From NCBI GenBank assembly GCA_964019135.1, contig OZ025260.1, positions 33,288,254 to 33,352,253 on the forward strand: a DNA stretch of 64,000 bases, in the 5' to 3' direction. This DNA comes from Arenicola marina. Its lineage: Eukaryota; Annelida; Polychaeta; Arenicolidae. Position numbers and translations under genes: made by a program. Below are positions 23,301-28,386 of this stretch, piece by piece. Positions within the stretch are counted from its first letter, which is position 1. The number at the start of each line of letters is the position of its first letter. The notes below the pieces were generated by a model. The model had not been told where the DNA came from, did not search any database, and saw only the letters and a program-made list of their open reading frames with translations.

Positions 23301-26300
23301 AGAGAAAGGGAGAGAGAGAAAAGACACTACGGTGGATAATTGGGATGGGATGTAAACAAACACGCACACAACATTAAAATTAAAATACGCCATGACTCCG
23401 ATGACCTTGGAAGCAGAGATCTATATGACTACAATAAGGCATGGAGAAAACGCTGGCGTTCGGGTTGGGAACACAGCTACGAGGCAAGGGTTTCGATCTC
23501 GTCGATCACATAACGACCCACTGAATGCCGAAACACATTTTACTATGATCTCATCATCTACCTCTAAACCAATTACCACTACTTTTTCCACTTTGATTTC
23601 TAGCTGAAAGATTCAATATATTTCTCATGGGAAAACATTGTCGTATAAACAGCTTTAACGTATCTGCGCCATGGTCCAGGATCAAACGCAACAAGAAACA
23701 CTCACTTAGCGCACAAATGTCGCCGGAGAAGGTCGTTGGGCAGTCACAATCGTCGGGGCCAATGCACACTCCCTCGTTAAGACATGCTGGGTTGCATATC
23801 GCTAATGGTAAGGAACGGCAAATGAAGCCTTCAAATACGCTCTTAATTACGGGTAATCTGTGGATATGCATCATATATAGAGACTTCTGCAGAGGTTTCT
23901 TGACAACCTTGGTGCATGTTAACCAGTGCAAGACGCTTGTTGGCAAATAATTAAAAATGTATCATGTCAGCAGCTACAAAGGAGACTCTTATAGGAAGGG
24001 GTCTGGAAGAGGTACATGGCGACACGTGACACAGCCATATTCGAAAAAGCGACATTCGACATTGATAGTGGCATTTTAGAAGAAAAACGACACTGAACAT
24101 AACCAAAAAGTGACAAAGAACGTCGTGAAAAATCGACACTGGACACTGGACCCCACCCTTCCAAACCCTTATATGAAGTTTATCGGCAAATCCGTCAAGG
24201 AACTGTTACATAAGGGGGTCCGTCGACAATGCAATGTATAAGAGCGGTCTTATGATTCATGGGCCTTCGGTTTACTATCTACACCCCGCCCCCCCCCCCC
24301 CCCCTGGATCGGCGCGTGGGTTTTGTCACTCACGGATGTCGCATCGAGTCCCACGCCAGCCGCTACAGCAGGACGTGTAATCTATCCTTGTTACTGTCTT
24401 CAAGCTACAGGAACAGGCCCAACGGCAAATGTACCTAAAATCAGCCAAATTAGAAAAAACACATAGGTATATGAATAACAAACTTACTTGTCCATATGTT
24501 ATTAATGATGTTGATTATGTTCGTTTGCTGACATGTAATGCGGTGTTTAGTATTTCACATTTTGCGTTGATGCGAGAACTGCATCGATCGTTTTCAACGT
24601 GTTGTTTACAAAGTTGTTGTTTGTCAAAAGAAAATATCACATAATTGATGAACCGTGAAGTGGCTTTAACAAAAACGGTAACAATCGGTAACAACGTACC
24701 AACCGACATAACAATTGTAGCACCATCGAAGTTCACGCTGGCATGACCAAACGGAGTAAGATCGCGTTGTCGGACAGAAATGAGTCAGGCTAGAAAGATA
24801 AAAAGGGTAAACTTCACATTCAAGGCACAGTAAACAAACAGTGGCAATGACGAAATGGCAATCGCGAGCCTCGTGGGCGCAGTTATCTGAAGTGTTGAGC
24901 CATAAACGAATCAGGGGCGAATCTAAACTTAAGGGGGTGGGGGGCAGGGGCGGATCTAGGAATTTGCCAAGGGGGGGGGGGGTGCTTTCCTTCTCCAGCA
25001 TTAGGTTGCTGCTCGTGGACAGCGATAGGCTGCTTTTTTCTCGGGGCCTTAACCTGTCGGTGGAGGGGGGCTTCTGCGGCTTGACCAGGGGGTGGGGGGC
25101 TATAGCCGCAGTAGCCCCCCCCCACCCGCTGGATCCGCCACTGGGGATGGACCATCTGATTGGTTCGTGACCAGAATGCCGTTCTCGGTGGTTCCAAGTC
25201 AACAGGCCTAGCTGCACGCTCTGCCTTCGACTCACTCCGCTAGGGCTCCATTAGATCTCTGTTGTCGCCTACTTCCTCAATGCATTTTCACACTCGCTCG
25301 CATTTTTACACCAGCTGCAGATCAATCGAACACGGGTTCGTGCCATTTCATTTTCTCGGAAGCTTTCTTTGCCAAGTTTGGCCTTCGCGAGATTGAATAT
25401 ACAGGTATGTCTAGAAACACCGTCTTTTCATTTTTACGATCGTTCCTTGAAGTTTTTGCACGTTCAGAAGGCCTGCAAACTCTTGGGTGTAAGTCTATGA
25501 CTGGGGAAATGGAATTTGTTTTTCCGTTTAACGGAAAAAACCACGCCCGCCAAGATCGTATTTACCGAGAAACACGGTGCTTTCCGTGAATGATACCTTG
25601 AATATGTCATTGGTCACAATTACGGTGACGTCGTACCAATTTCTTATAATCATACAATTCGTTCACGTCCACATCAGTACTGCTATACGCTGCTGGTGAA
25701 ATAGCACAATCACAAGAAGTGACGACCATTACATTCGTGCAAACATATTCAGTATTCAGATTAGTATTTTTACCCCTTCATCGGGTAGTATCCTCACCGT
25801 GCTGCTGTTGCACAGACAAACATATTTTTGGTGTAAGAAATTAAGATTTTGAAGCCCTCCATAAAATTGGACAACATATTTCTACAAAGAAACTTCCTGC
25901 TGAAGCCTAGCGTCAGTGTGAATAAATTAATAGCAAAAAAAGCTATGTTGCTAGACTATCTTTTGTCCATAAGCTCGATTGTAAGCAAAATAGGCTATAC
26001 AAGTTCTTTTCACAAGTTTGCCTTGCAATCGCTGAATATTTTGTGTATTTGTTTGTCATACATAACATACGTGCAACTTAGGCGGAACTAATACTTGATG
26101 TGACATGGGTTGATATTGGTTATCATTGAAAGCTCAAAAATACAACAAAATAAATTTGGTTCTGAAAAAATCTGCCAGGCGACACCCGCGCTCGACCTTA
26201 AGACATATTTTTTCAATTTAAGTGTCACCCTTGAGTGGGGGACAGGACCGCGTAGCCACTGGCGCAGTCAGCCACGGCAGACCGACCGAAGGGTGTAAGT

Positions 26301-27406
26301 GTCTTTGATGTGGGTGCTTTTGCTATTCAACCCGATTTCGCAGCGTCCACGGGGATCTGTTGGATGTAGGTGGCAGGAGCGGATCCAGGTTCCGGCCCCC
26401 CTTTTGGGGCCGAAATTTATGCCATTTAACCGAAACCGTCCTCCCCTATCCAGCATATCTGGATCTGACACTGAAACCGCTCCCCCCCCCCCCCCTATCC
26501 AGATTTTCTGGGTCTGACCCTGGGTGGGGTATGTTATCTGTTTTCAATTTGAGGTATTACCATCTGACTGTATCACAAAATATATCCAGGTATGAAAGGA
26601 AACGGGTTAAAGTTAGATGAAGTGTATCATACGGTTCCAGAAATTGCGCCACCTGAGGGCATAATGGCACGTGGATCGGTGGTTCGAGCCCGGCTGTGGC
26701 TATGTCTTTGTGGTCGCAGGATAAAATCCCATGTCTTTCTTTGTAAAGAGTAGGGGGTTACCCCCGGGACATAGCTCCACTCTCCGTTCCCTCTCCCAAT
26801 GACGTGATATGACCAAAAGTGATTAAAGCGTCCTGAATATACAACAAACCAACTAACCAGAAATTGCACACCATTGTCGTAACTGCGTCAGGCATTTAGC
26901 AAAACCATAGACCGAAAAGCTTTTAATTGGGAACCCAAGTGAAATTTAACGAAGCAGGCATTTTATTTATACTTGGCGGCATTTTTATGAAAATGCTATA
27001 TTTATTATGTAATTTGCATTTGACACAACTTAAAATACGTAACCTGTAGGCATTAGAAAACAAAAGGGACAAACAAAATGACCGTCGTTGGTGGGTATAT
27101 ATCCGGCGCTTATGGCGCATGCGCGCTACTTGCTAAGCCAGATAGATATATTCTAAAGAGCGGTAGAAAATTTTCTGCTGCAAGATCTAAAGTTGGCGTT
27201 TCTGCCTTTTTATGTCAAACCTGAGAGACATAGCAACAGTTGAACGTGTTGATATATGACAAAAAAGGCATACATAGAATGTTTATTAACCTCCTGAATA
27301 GAAAGGTGTCCTGAAATAAAGCACAAGACACTAACCTTGTAGCAAAATCCAATCCCATGAGAGTCAGAACCAACAGCAGTCCAACGGCTGCAAGTTTGGC
27401 AGCCAT
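2244..27406 (-). CDS. Receptor-tyrosine-kinase-like gene, 22 exons, predicted pseudokinase, 3' end not in window
   Basis: A single-pass type I receptor is assembled from 22 exons with AG/GT splice sites. The cumulative coding length is 3,661 nt and every junction keeps one open frame. Order by residue: signal peptide 1-23, Cys-rich EMI-like 24-87, two EGF-like 88-155, unrecognised extracellular region 156-785 with Cys clusters and a furin-type site, FN3 786-887, membrane span about 897-920, juxtamembrane to about 1010, kinase-like domain from about 1012. WMAPE and SDVWSYG are intact and the VAAK lysine is kept, but HRD is HRR and DFG is GFG, so phosphotransfer is unlikely. It probably works as a signalling scaffold or dimer partner at the plasma membrane. 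The EGF plus FN3 layout recalls Tie-type receptors, but no Ig domain is recognisable, so I give no symbol. Kinase subdomains X-XI are missing from the window. Confidence 0.85.
2570..2815. repeat. 13-bp array ATCTATTTCAGAA
   Basis: About 17 tandem copies of ATCTATTTCAGAA or ATCTATTTCACAA with point changes, in the intron upstream of exon 22. No relation to either flanking exon is seen. Confidence 0.85.
3244..3414. mobile_element. GGATCC-ended element, copy A
   Basis: The ends CAGGGGCGGATCCAG and CTGGATCCGCCCCT are inverted repeats, with a G/C homopolymer run inside. The inner sequence TTAAATGGTATAAATTTCGG is shared with copies near 26.4 and 28.3 kb. It is too short to encode a transposase, so it looks like a non-autonomous DNA element. 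No clean target-site duplication is visible and the superfamily is not assigned. Confidence 0.6.
3647..3778 (-). CDS. Exon 21: degenerate catalytic loop and activation segment
   Basis: The acceptor is AATTTTATATTTCAG and the donor is GCGAAG|GTCAGA. The catalytic loop reads [13 protein letters not shown] where active kinases have HRDLAARN: the base Asp is Arg (codon 3,764-3,766), while the Asn is kept. The metal-binding DFG is GFG within [10 protein letters not shown] (codon 3,701-3,703). The activation segment is [13 protein letters not shown] with no Tyr. Phase 0-0; it joins exon 22 as [13 protein letters not shown]. Loss of both Asp residues defines a pseudokinase. Confidence 0.9.
4165..4240. 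repeat. CGTACGTCAC micro-array next to the exon 20 donor
   Basis: About six copies of a 10-12 bp unit (sense ACGTACGTCAC) start a few bases after donor GAG|GTAGGT. Each carries a TGACGT half-site on the plus strand and a GTACGT hexamer in sense. The exon end itself is not part of the unit. Confidence 0.7.
4243..4388 (-). CDS. Exon 20: kinase hinge and alpha-D/alpha-E
   Basis: The acceptor is TTGTCACTGGCAG and the donor is AAGAG|GTAGGT. It reads [20 protein letters not shown] (beta 5, hinge, alpha-D), then a short acidic kinase insert [10 protein letters not shown] and [14 protein letters not shown] (alpha-E, matching xxQVARGMEYLAS of active kinases). The insert is short, unlike the split kinase domains of PDGFR or VEGFR types. 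Phase 1 in, phase 0 out. Confidence 0.9.
4676..4786 (-). CDS. Exon 19: kinase N-lobe, alpha-C helix and beta 4-5
   Basis: The acceptor is GGTATTTTTACAG and the donor is GGCAC|GTGAGT. The translation [20 protein letters not shown] aligns to the alpha-C helix of receptor kinases, but the Glu that pairs with the ATP lysine is absent (VAK where SEM or SEL is usual). It is followed by [16 protein letters not shown], matching HxNxVNLLGAC in FGFR and VEGFR-type kinases. Phase 1 in and out. Confidence 0.85.
4790..5186. other. AT-rich intron 18
   Basis: Low-complexity AT sequence with repeats of ATTTATTATACATAATTAC between 4,920 and 5,000 and ATTACATATTAC-like runs near 5,090-5,150. No further coding signal. 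Confidence 0.7.
5187..5409 (-). CDS. Exon 18: juxtamembrane end and kinase N-lobe start
   Basis: The acceptor is GTGTTCCCTCAG and the donor is AAAC|GTACGG. An acidic, Tyr-bearing segment ([15 protein letters not shown]) precedes the kinase start, [20 protein letters not shown]. The Gly loop LGxGxFGxV is reduced to LVHGKFADV, with the first and third Gly lost. The ATP-anchoring Lys is present in TVAAKTLK (residue about 1045). The intracellular YFY tyrosines could be phosphosites for partner kinases. A GT further on (at 5,152-5,153) was rejected because it would create a stop at the junction. Confidence 0.85.
5520..5770. repeat. Degenerate ~27-bp AT-rich array in intron 17
   Basis: About eight diverged copies of TCAATGAATTACTAGTCAAT plus TAAATTG. 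The copies are eroded, suggesting an old array. The rest of the intron (5,771-6,121) is unremarkable apart from a 20-bp duplication, GCGCCACCTAGCGAGTG, at 6,073-6,110. Confidence 0.7.
6122..6333 (-). CDS. Exon 17: transmembrane helix and juxtamembrane region
   Basis: The acceptor is CTGCCGCCACGCAG and the donor is CCATG|GTCAGC. The exon begins [17 protein letters not shown], completing a span of about 24 residues, followed by the stop-transfer charges RIRAHKD. The rest is juxtamembrane: [15 protein letters not shown], then [19 protein letters not shown]. Phase 1 in, phase 0 out. The orientation (EGF and FN3 outside, kinase inside) is that of a type I receptor. Confidence 0.9.
6334..7521. other. 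Introns 15 and 16, with a possible old SINE remnant
   Basis: Apart from exon 16 (6,883-6,930) no coding sequence is seen. The stretch 6,615-6,865 has CCCCAGATTAGGTGTCCGGG and CCAGGACCTATTGATG, similar to a segment at 22,785-22,840, which suggests an interspersed repeat. A G-run lies at 7,320-7,343. Confidence 0.4.
6883..6930 (-). CDS. Exon 16: micro-exon, stalk and start of membrane span
   Basis: A 48-bp exon between acceptor GGCGTTTCCAG and donor CATCG|GTAAGT. It encodes [16 protein letters not shown]. Phase 1 in and out. It supplies the short stalk after the FN3 domain and the first third of the transmembrane helix, which continues in exon 17. Too short for ORF scanning; the match of phase and sense on both sides is strong support. 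Confidence 0.8.
7522..7827 (-). CDS. Exon 15: membrane-proximal fibronectin type III domain
   Basis: A phase 1-1 exon of 306 bp encoding a full FN3 domain: [20 protein letters not shown] (A-B strands with the conserved Pro and Trp), then [17 protein letters not shown] (C strands), [20 protein letters not shown] (E-F strands with L-x-P-x-x-x-Y) and [13 protein letters not shown] (G strand). NES and NTT are sequons. The acceptor CCACCCCCCACAG lies right after the 14-bp array; the donor is GCCGG|GTAAGA. This is the domain just outside the membrane. Confidence 0.9.
7855..9757. repeat. 14-bp minisatellite (1.9 kb) in intron 14
   Basis: The unit is GAGATACACACCGA with 10-bp variants, roughly 130 copies, ending about 25 bp before the acceptor of exon 15. 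The unit has no stop codon on the sense strand in any frame, so three long open frames (up to 667 codons) of a [14 protein letters not shown] repeat run through it. This follows from the unit and is not evidence of a gene. Confidence 0.95.
9910..10060 (-). CDS. Exon 14: end of membrane-distal FN3-like unit and linker
   Basis: The acceptor is CACGCTCGGCCCAG and the donor is TGAAT|GTAAGTAT. It continues exon 13 as [15 protein letters not shown], like the F-G strands of an FN3 domain, then [20 protein letters not shown] and LTDLRGMNE. Phase 0 in, phase 1 out. Exon 15 then starts a new FN3 domain. AT-rich third positions set it apart from the GC-rich exons 6 and 9. Confidence 0.75.
10061..10584 (-). 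other. Intron 13 with a broken open reading segment
   Basis: The minus strand from about 10,580 to 10,370 holds a frame with one internal TGA. It includes [38 protein letters not shown] and [10 protein letters not shown] before a stop. It has no phase-compatible splice sites with exons 13 and 14. It may be a fossil of an interspersed element or captured coding sequence; I do not recognise the family. Confidence 0.35.
10585..10764 (-). CDS. Exon 13: Cys-rich start, FN3-like end
   Basis: 60 codons from acceptor GTTACTGTTTCAG to donor ACCCG|GTAAAT, phase 0-0. The first half has five cysteines in [20 protein letters not shown]; the second half, [20 protein letters not shown], then LQTGFEYP, resembles the E-F strands of an FN3 domain (L-x-x-G-x-x-Y). 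A weaker internal acceptor at 10,722 would give an incompatible frame. The FN3 reading is tentative. Confidence 0.8.
10880..13568 (-). repeat. 29-bp splice-junction minisatellite (exon 12 end), about 90 units
   Basis: The sense unit is GGCCGTCTGGTACAGAAG|GTGAGTCACAG: the last 18 bases of exon 12 (ending ACG in the authentic copy) plus 11 bases of intron. The array fills nearly all of the intron between exon 12 and exon 13. Most copies carry AAG|GTGAGT, a full match to the 5' splice-site consensus. Reading past the authentic donor gives [10 protein letters not shown] and then a stop. Copies nearer exon 12 (13,000-13,540) are more diverged than the middle. Confidence 0.95.
13549..13678 (-). CDS. 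Exon 12: extracellular exon abutting the 29-bp junction array
   Basis: The acceptor is CCACACTTTCAG and the donor is CAGACG|GTGAGT. It encodes 43 residues, from [20 protein letters not shown] to [12 protein letters not shown]. The final codons GRLVQT together with the donor form the 29-bp unit repeated about 90 times in the following intron. Its own donor (ACG|GTGAGT) matches the U1 consensus less well than most copies downstream (AAG|GTGAGT). Phase 2 in, phase 0 out. Confidence 0.85.
13679..14374. repeat. Intron 11 with a degenerate AT-rich ~36-bp array
   Basis: From about 13,800 to 14,330, diverged copies of TTAATGGAGACTTTAATTCA plus CATATATTGTATTGA. No coding potential. The array stops about 45 bp before exon 11. 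Confidence 0.75.
14375..14542 (-). CDS. Exon 11: beta-sandwich-like extracellular exon
   Basis: The acceptor is CGCTGTTTCTGTAG and the donor is TCCAG|GTAAAT. It encodes [20 protein letters not shown], then [13 protein letters not shown] and an acidic end [14 protein letters not shown]. The pattern x-A-x-D-x-x-G-x-S followed by V-D-x-T-A-P is the usual ending of a bacterial-Ig, HYR or cadherin-like sandwich and the start of the next. It joins exon 12 as an Arg codon. Phase 2 in and out. Confidence 0.85.
14600..14900. repeat. Degenerate ~32-40 bp repeats in intron 10
   Basis: Diverged copies of ATTCCCAGTTGACGAAGAAT plus TATTTTCC, clearest at 14,806-14,895. The rest of the intron to 15,167 shows nothing further. 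Confidence 0.6.
15168..15434 (-). CDS. Exon 10: extracellular exon with furin-type RRRKR site
   Basis: 89 residues from acceptor GGGCCAATCACAG to donor AACAG|GTACTT. The first part reads [20 protein letters not shown], then [20 protein letters not shown] (sequons NRT and NYS). Next is a basic stretch, [15 protein letters not shown], at genomic 15,236-15,250, which matches the furin consensus R-x-K/R-R and is followed by Glu. Cleavage there would split the ectodomain into two chains. No fold is recognised. Phase 2 in and out. Confidence 0.85.
15435..16157. other. Intron 9, no feature
   Basis: AT-rich sequence at 15,470-15,730 with ATTATTATTA runs, then ordinary intronic sequence. I see no exon or repeat family. 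Confidence 0.5.
16158..16549 (-). CDS. Exon 9: large extracellular exon, FN3- or HYR-like
   Basis: 130 residues from acceptor GTATTTCTCCAG to donor GACAG|GTGCGT. Features are [20 protein letters not shown] (a W-D-x-x-SG strand-turn motif), a mid-section [20 protein letters not shown] typical of a beta-sandwich F-G region, and a tail ending [17 protein letters not shown] and NTT are N-glycosylation sequons. This could be an atypical FN3 or HYR-type sandwich; the assignment is an inference. Phase 0 in, phase 2 out. Confidence 0.85.
16665..19178. repeat. 39/43-bp minisatellite (2.5 kb) in intron 8
   Basis: Two related unit types: a 39-bp unit at 16,680-17,820 (GACAGCCCAAAGACAGGGCA plus ACGCTCTATGACCAAAGAG) and a 43-bp unit at 17,820-19,178 carrying CATGCAAGCTCTATGATGAA. 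Roughly 60 copies. In the gene's sense strand each 43-bp unit reads CTGTCCTCTTTCATCATAG, a pyrimidine tract plus AG, like a 3' splice site. No similarity to flanking exon ends is seen. Confidence 0.95.
19369..19588 (-). CDS. Exon 8: extracellular segment, beta-rich
   Basis: The acceptor is GGTCTTTTCAG and the donor is CTACCG|GTATGT. The 73 residues include [18 protein letters not shown], then [20 protein letters not shown] and a Cys pair in YHCYQTGEC. Alternating hydrophobic residues suggest beta strands; no family is recognised. Phase 2 in, phase 0 out. The next intron holds the 39/43-bp array. Confidence 0.8.
19589..20335. repeat. Degenerate 16-bp CAATTACTATCACCCT array
   Basis: From about 19,800 to 20,320 there are diverged copies of TCAATTACTATCACCC. 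They lie between exon 8 and the 41-bp array in intron 7. 19,589-19,800 holds nothing recognisable. Confidence 0.75.
20336..21532 (-). repeat. 41-bp splice-junction minisatellite (exon 7 end), about 28 units
   Basis: The sense unit is GAGTGACAACTGGTCAACA|GTAAGTACC plus GTCTTACTACGC. The first 19-20 bases are the end of exon 7, then the donor and about 21 bp of intron. Variants keep a donor (CAAGA|GTAAGTACC, CACAA|GTAAGTACC) or change it (AGCAG|GTACCATC). The copies farthest from the exon (20,390-20,520) are shortened to about 24 bp with AAG|GTAAATACC. Reading past the authentic donor gives CAG TAA, an immediate stop. Confidence 0.95.
21513..21636 (-). CDS. Exon 7: short extracellular exon abutting the 41-bp array
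   Basis: The acceptor is GTTCCTTTTCAATCAG and the donor is CAACA|GTAAGTACC. It encodes about 41 residues including [14 protein letters not shown] and [17 protein letters not shown], with two cysteines and sequons NST and NVT. It is phase 1 in, phase 2 out, and joins exon 8 as CAG (Gln). The last 20 coding bases are also the first part of the 41-bp minisatellite unit that fills the following intron, so the exon end is itself a repeat unit. Too short for a default ORF scan; supported by splice sites and frame continuity. Confidence 0.75.
21637..22065. other. Intron 6, no feature
   Basis: AT-rich, with a short (AT)n run near 21,860-21,880. Nothing else recognised. Confidence 0.5.
22066..22323 (-). 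CDS. Exon 6: extracellular segment of unknown fold
   Basis: About 86 residues. The start has two cysteines (APTCQGTLL and [10 protein letters not shown]), followed by an NHT glycosylation sequon and a Trp- and Phe-rich stretch, [17 protein letters not shown] do not recognise a named domain. The acceptor is GTGCTTGCAG and the donor is AACAG|GTGGGA. Phase 1 in and out. A shifted frame across its 5' end shows EGF-like cysteines (CSEGRC), but that frame does not join to the neighbouring exons. Codon content is GC-rich compared with the introns. Confidence 0.8.
22324..23103. other. Intron 5 with a possible tRNA-derived SINE fragment
   Basis: Around 22,770-22,880 the minus strand has CGTTCAGTTGACGAGC followed by ATGGGTTCGAACCT, which resemble the A and B boxes of a tRNA promoter about 40 bp apart. 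No cloverleaf or target-site duplication was established. Nothing else is seen. Confidence 0.35.
23104..23211 (-). CDS. Exon 5: EGF-like domain 2
   Basis: A second phase 1-1 EGF module: [13 protein letters not shown], then [18 protein letters not shown], with six cysteines in EGF order and the CxCxxGxxGxxC-type ending. The acceptor is GGTTATTACAG and the donor is CTGT|GTAAGTG. It follows EGF 1 with no linker, so the two form a rod-like pair as in many receptor ectodomains. Confidence 0.85.
23212..23705. other. Intron 4, G-rich tract
   Basis: A G-run with GTGGGTGGG context at 23,270-23,300 and GA-rich sequence to 23,330. No coding signal. Confidence 0.4.
23706..23801 (-). CDS. Exon 4: EGF-like domain 1
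   Basis: A symmetric phase 1-1 exon, the usual layout of a shuffled EGF module. The protein reads [20 protein letters not shown] and then [11 protein letters not shown], giving the six-cysteine EGF spacing C-x3-C-x5-C-x5-C-x1-C-x8-C. The acceptor is CCTTACCATTAG and the donor is CTAA|GTGAGTG. It sits directly after the EMI-like module. No calcium-binding EGF signature (D-x-D/N-E) is visible. Confidence 0.85.
   Translation of the reverse strand, partial: RYATQHVLTRECALAPTIVTAQRPSPATFVR
23985..24165 (-). mobile_element. Interspersed repeat, copy 1 (minus orientation)
   Basis: On the minus strand it reads TTTTCACGACGTTCTTTGTC, then ACTTTTTGGTTATGTTCAGTG, matching the plus-strand copy at about 34,675-34,850 over roughly 170 bp with scattered changes. 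It has no coding potential and its class is unknown. Confidence 0.6.
24334..24434 (-). CDS. Exon 3: Cys-rich, second half of EMI-like module
   Basis: The acceptor is TTGATTTTAG and the donor is CATCC|GTGAGT. The translation holds ICRWACSC, then [20 protein letters not shown]. The CCxGWRGxxC ending is typical of an EMI domain running into an EGF-like domain. Six cysteines lie within 33 residues. It enters in phase 2, completing the Trp codon begun in exon 2, and leaves in phase 1. It is extracellular and probably disulphide-bonded with exon 2. Confidence 0.75.
24700..24789 (-). CDS. Exon 2: Cys-rich, first half of EMI-like module
   Basis: The acceptor is TTTTTATCTTTCTAG and the donor is GTTG|GTACGT. 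The exon encodes [20 protein letters not shown] followed by YNCYVGW, four cysteines in 30 residues, straight after the signal peptide. The Cys and Trp content together with exon 3 resembles the N-terminal EMI-type modules found before EGF domains in secreted and receptor proteins. That family name is an inference from the pattern only. Phase 2 in and phase 2 out. Confidence 0.7.
24945..25143. mobile_element. GGATCC-ended element, copy B, in intron 1
   Basis: The ends CAGGGGCGGATCTAG and CTGGATCCGCCACTG are inverted repeats about 200 bp apart. A second left-end-like motif CAGGGGCGAATCTAA sits 33 bp before it, suggesting nesting. Low-complexity G/C runs lie inside. The flanking G-run obscures any target-site duplication. 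Confidence 0.6.
25144..26372. other. Intron 1, no feature
   Basis: Unique-looking AT-rich sequence with no exon phase-compatible with exons 1 and 2 and no tandem repeat. Confidence 0.5.
26373..26521. mobile_element. GGATCC-ended element, copy C (reverse orientation)
   Basis: Shares GGGCCGAAATTTATGCCATT, TCCAGCATATCTGGATC and the C-run with copy A in reverse complement. It begins CAGGAGCGGATCCAG and ends TTCTGGGTCTGACCCTG. Confidence 0.6.
26637..26867 (+). mobile_element. SINE with 11-bp target-site duplication
   Basis: A body of about 209 bp is flanked by perfect direct repeats CCAGAAATTGC at 26,637-26,647 and 26,857-26,867. It contains GGTTCGAGCCC, a perfect tRNA B-box type motif, near its 5' end, and it ends with ACAACAAACCAACTAACC. 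A second copy lies at 31,091-31,293 in reverse, and a partial one at 35,620-35,716. The A box is not clear. Confidence 0.75.
27336..27406 (-). CDS. Exon 1: start codon and signal peptide
   Basis: The minus strand opens with ATG in a good context (A at -3, G at +4). It encodes a short basic n-region (MAAK), a hydrophobic core ([15 protein letters not shown]) and a polar end (DFAT), which is a classic secretory signal peptide. The exon stops at ACAAG|GTTAGT in phase 2. Joined to exon 2 this makes a Ser codon and keeps the frame open. No coding sequence is seen further upstream, so this is taken as the true N-terminus. Transcription start and 5' UTR limits are not visible. Confidence 0.8.
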
Positions 27407-28283
27407 TATGTTCCAGTCCTCTATAAGATCTAATAGACCTTATAAAAGCCGGGTTCAGTTAAAATGATAAAAAATATGGTTTCAAGTACAAACGCAATTA
27501 TTTTGTTCGTTTGTGCCACTGAGGTGAAGCGCTGATGAAGTGACCGCCGTGTGTCTGCGCGGTGACTCGTCACGCGTTATATGGTCACCCGGTAAACCAG
27601 GAAGTTTAAATCTCGTCAGCATAATTCACGACTTTGTCTGCTCGCCTGTATGGTACAGTGTGGTGCGCGGCAGCTCAACCAATCGTGTAGAGTTTTGCAT
27701 GGCACGGCTGCAAGGTAGAGCGCCCATTGAAAAGCCAACAGACTCAGCTACAACTAGATGAATAATGATGAAGAGATTCGACTATATGTAATGACAAATG
27801 ATTAAGATGAAGAGATACGAATAGGTGTTACGACTAATCCTGAAGCGCGAAAGAAGAATGGAGGAGGGGGTAAATAAAGTGGGATGGAGGACATGTAGAG
27901 CAGCCCCGAGAGCAGCCCACTTACTAAAACACACTCAGAGGTTAGGTGCAATGTTGAAAAGTATCCGTCGTTTTTCAGTCTCGAAACAGATGTGTACGTG
28001 CCTGCATGGCGACCCTCGTGATTAGTTGGTTAGACGGGGGTGCAGCCCGTAACTCGGCGAAAAGTGCCCTTTTGCTGCCTATTCTGGCTATTTAACGCCA
28101 TGTTTTGTTGGAACTGATGAACGGTGAATATGAAGAGAGACGGTGTGCGCGCATAAACGAAGGATACTTTGAAAGGCCTCACTGCTCATCAGAAGGCCAG
28201 CTTCTCCTGCCTTCAATGATTCAGTGAATTCGGGATCGAATCCAGAGCCGGTGTCGAGAGATGACCTAGAAACCGGCACCTCC
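27407..28283. other. 5' flank of the receptor gene
   Basis: The promoter is expected here (minus-strand transcription). I see no CpG-dense block or confident core promoter motif. No upstream coding exon is seen. Confidence 0.4.
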
Positions 28284-28284
28284 T

Positions 28285-28386
28285 ATCCAGATTTTCTGGA
28301 TCCGCCCTGTTAAATGGTATATATTTCGACCCTAAAAGGGGGGCCCGGGGCCGGGTGGCCCCCCCCCCCCCCTGGATCCGCCCCCG
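28285..28386. mobile_element. GGATCC-ended element, copy D
   Basis: Contains TTAAATGGTATATATTTCG and ACCCTAAAAGGGGGGCCC as in copy A, then a C-run and CTGGATCCGCCCCC. The left end is shortened. Confidence 0.55.

Noticed and set aside
26670..26700. A possible tRNA gene from the GGTTCGAGCCC box
   Set aside because: No acceptor stem or anticodon arm can be drawn, and the motif lies inside a retroposed SINE with target-site duplications.
27436..27450. TATAAAAG-like motif upstream of the start codon
   Set aside because: It is about 35 bp from the ATG, which would leave almost no 5' UTR, and its better orientation is on the other strand.
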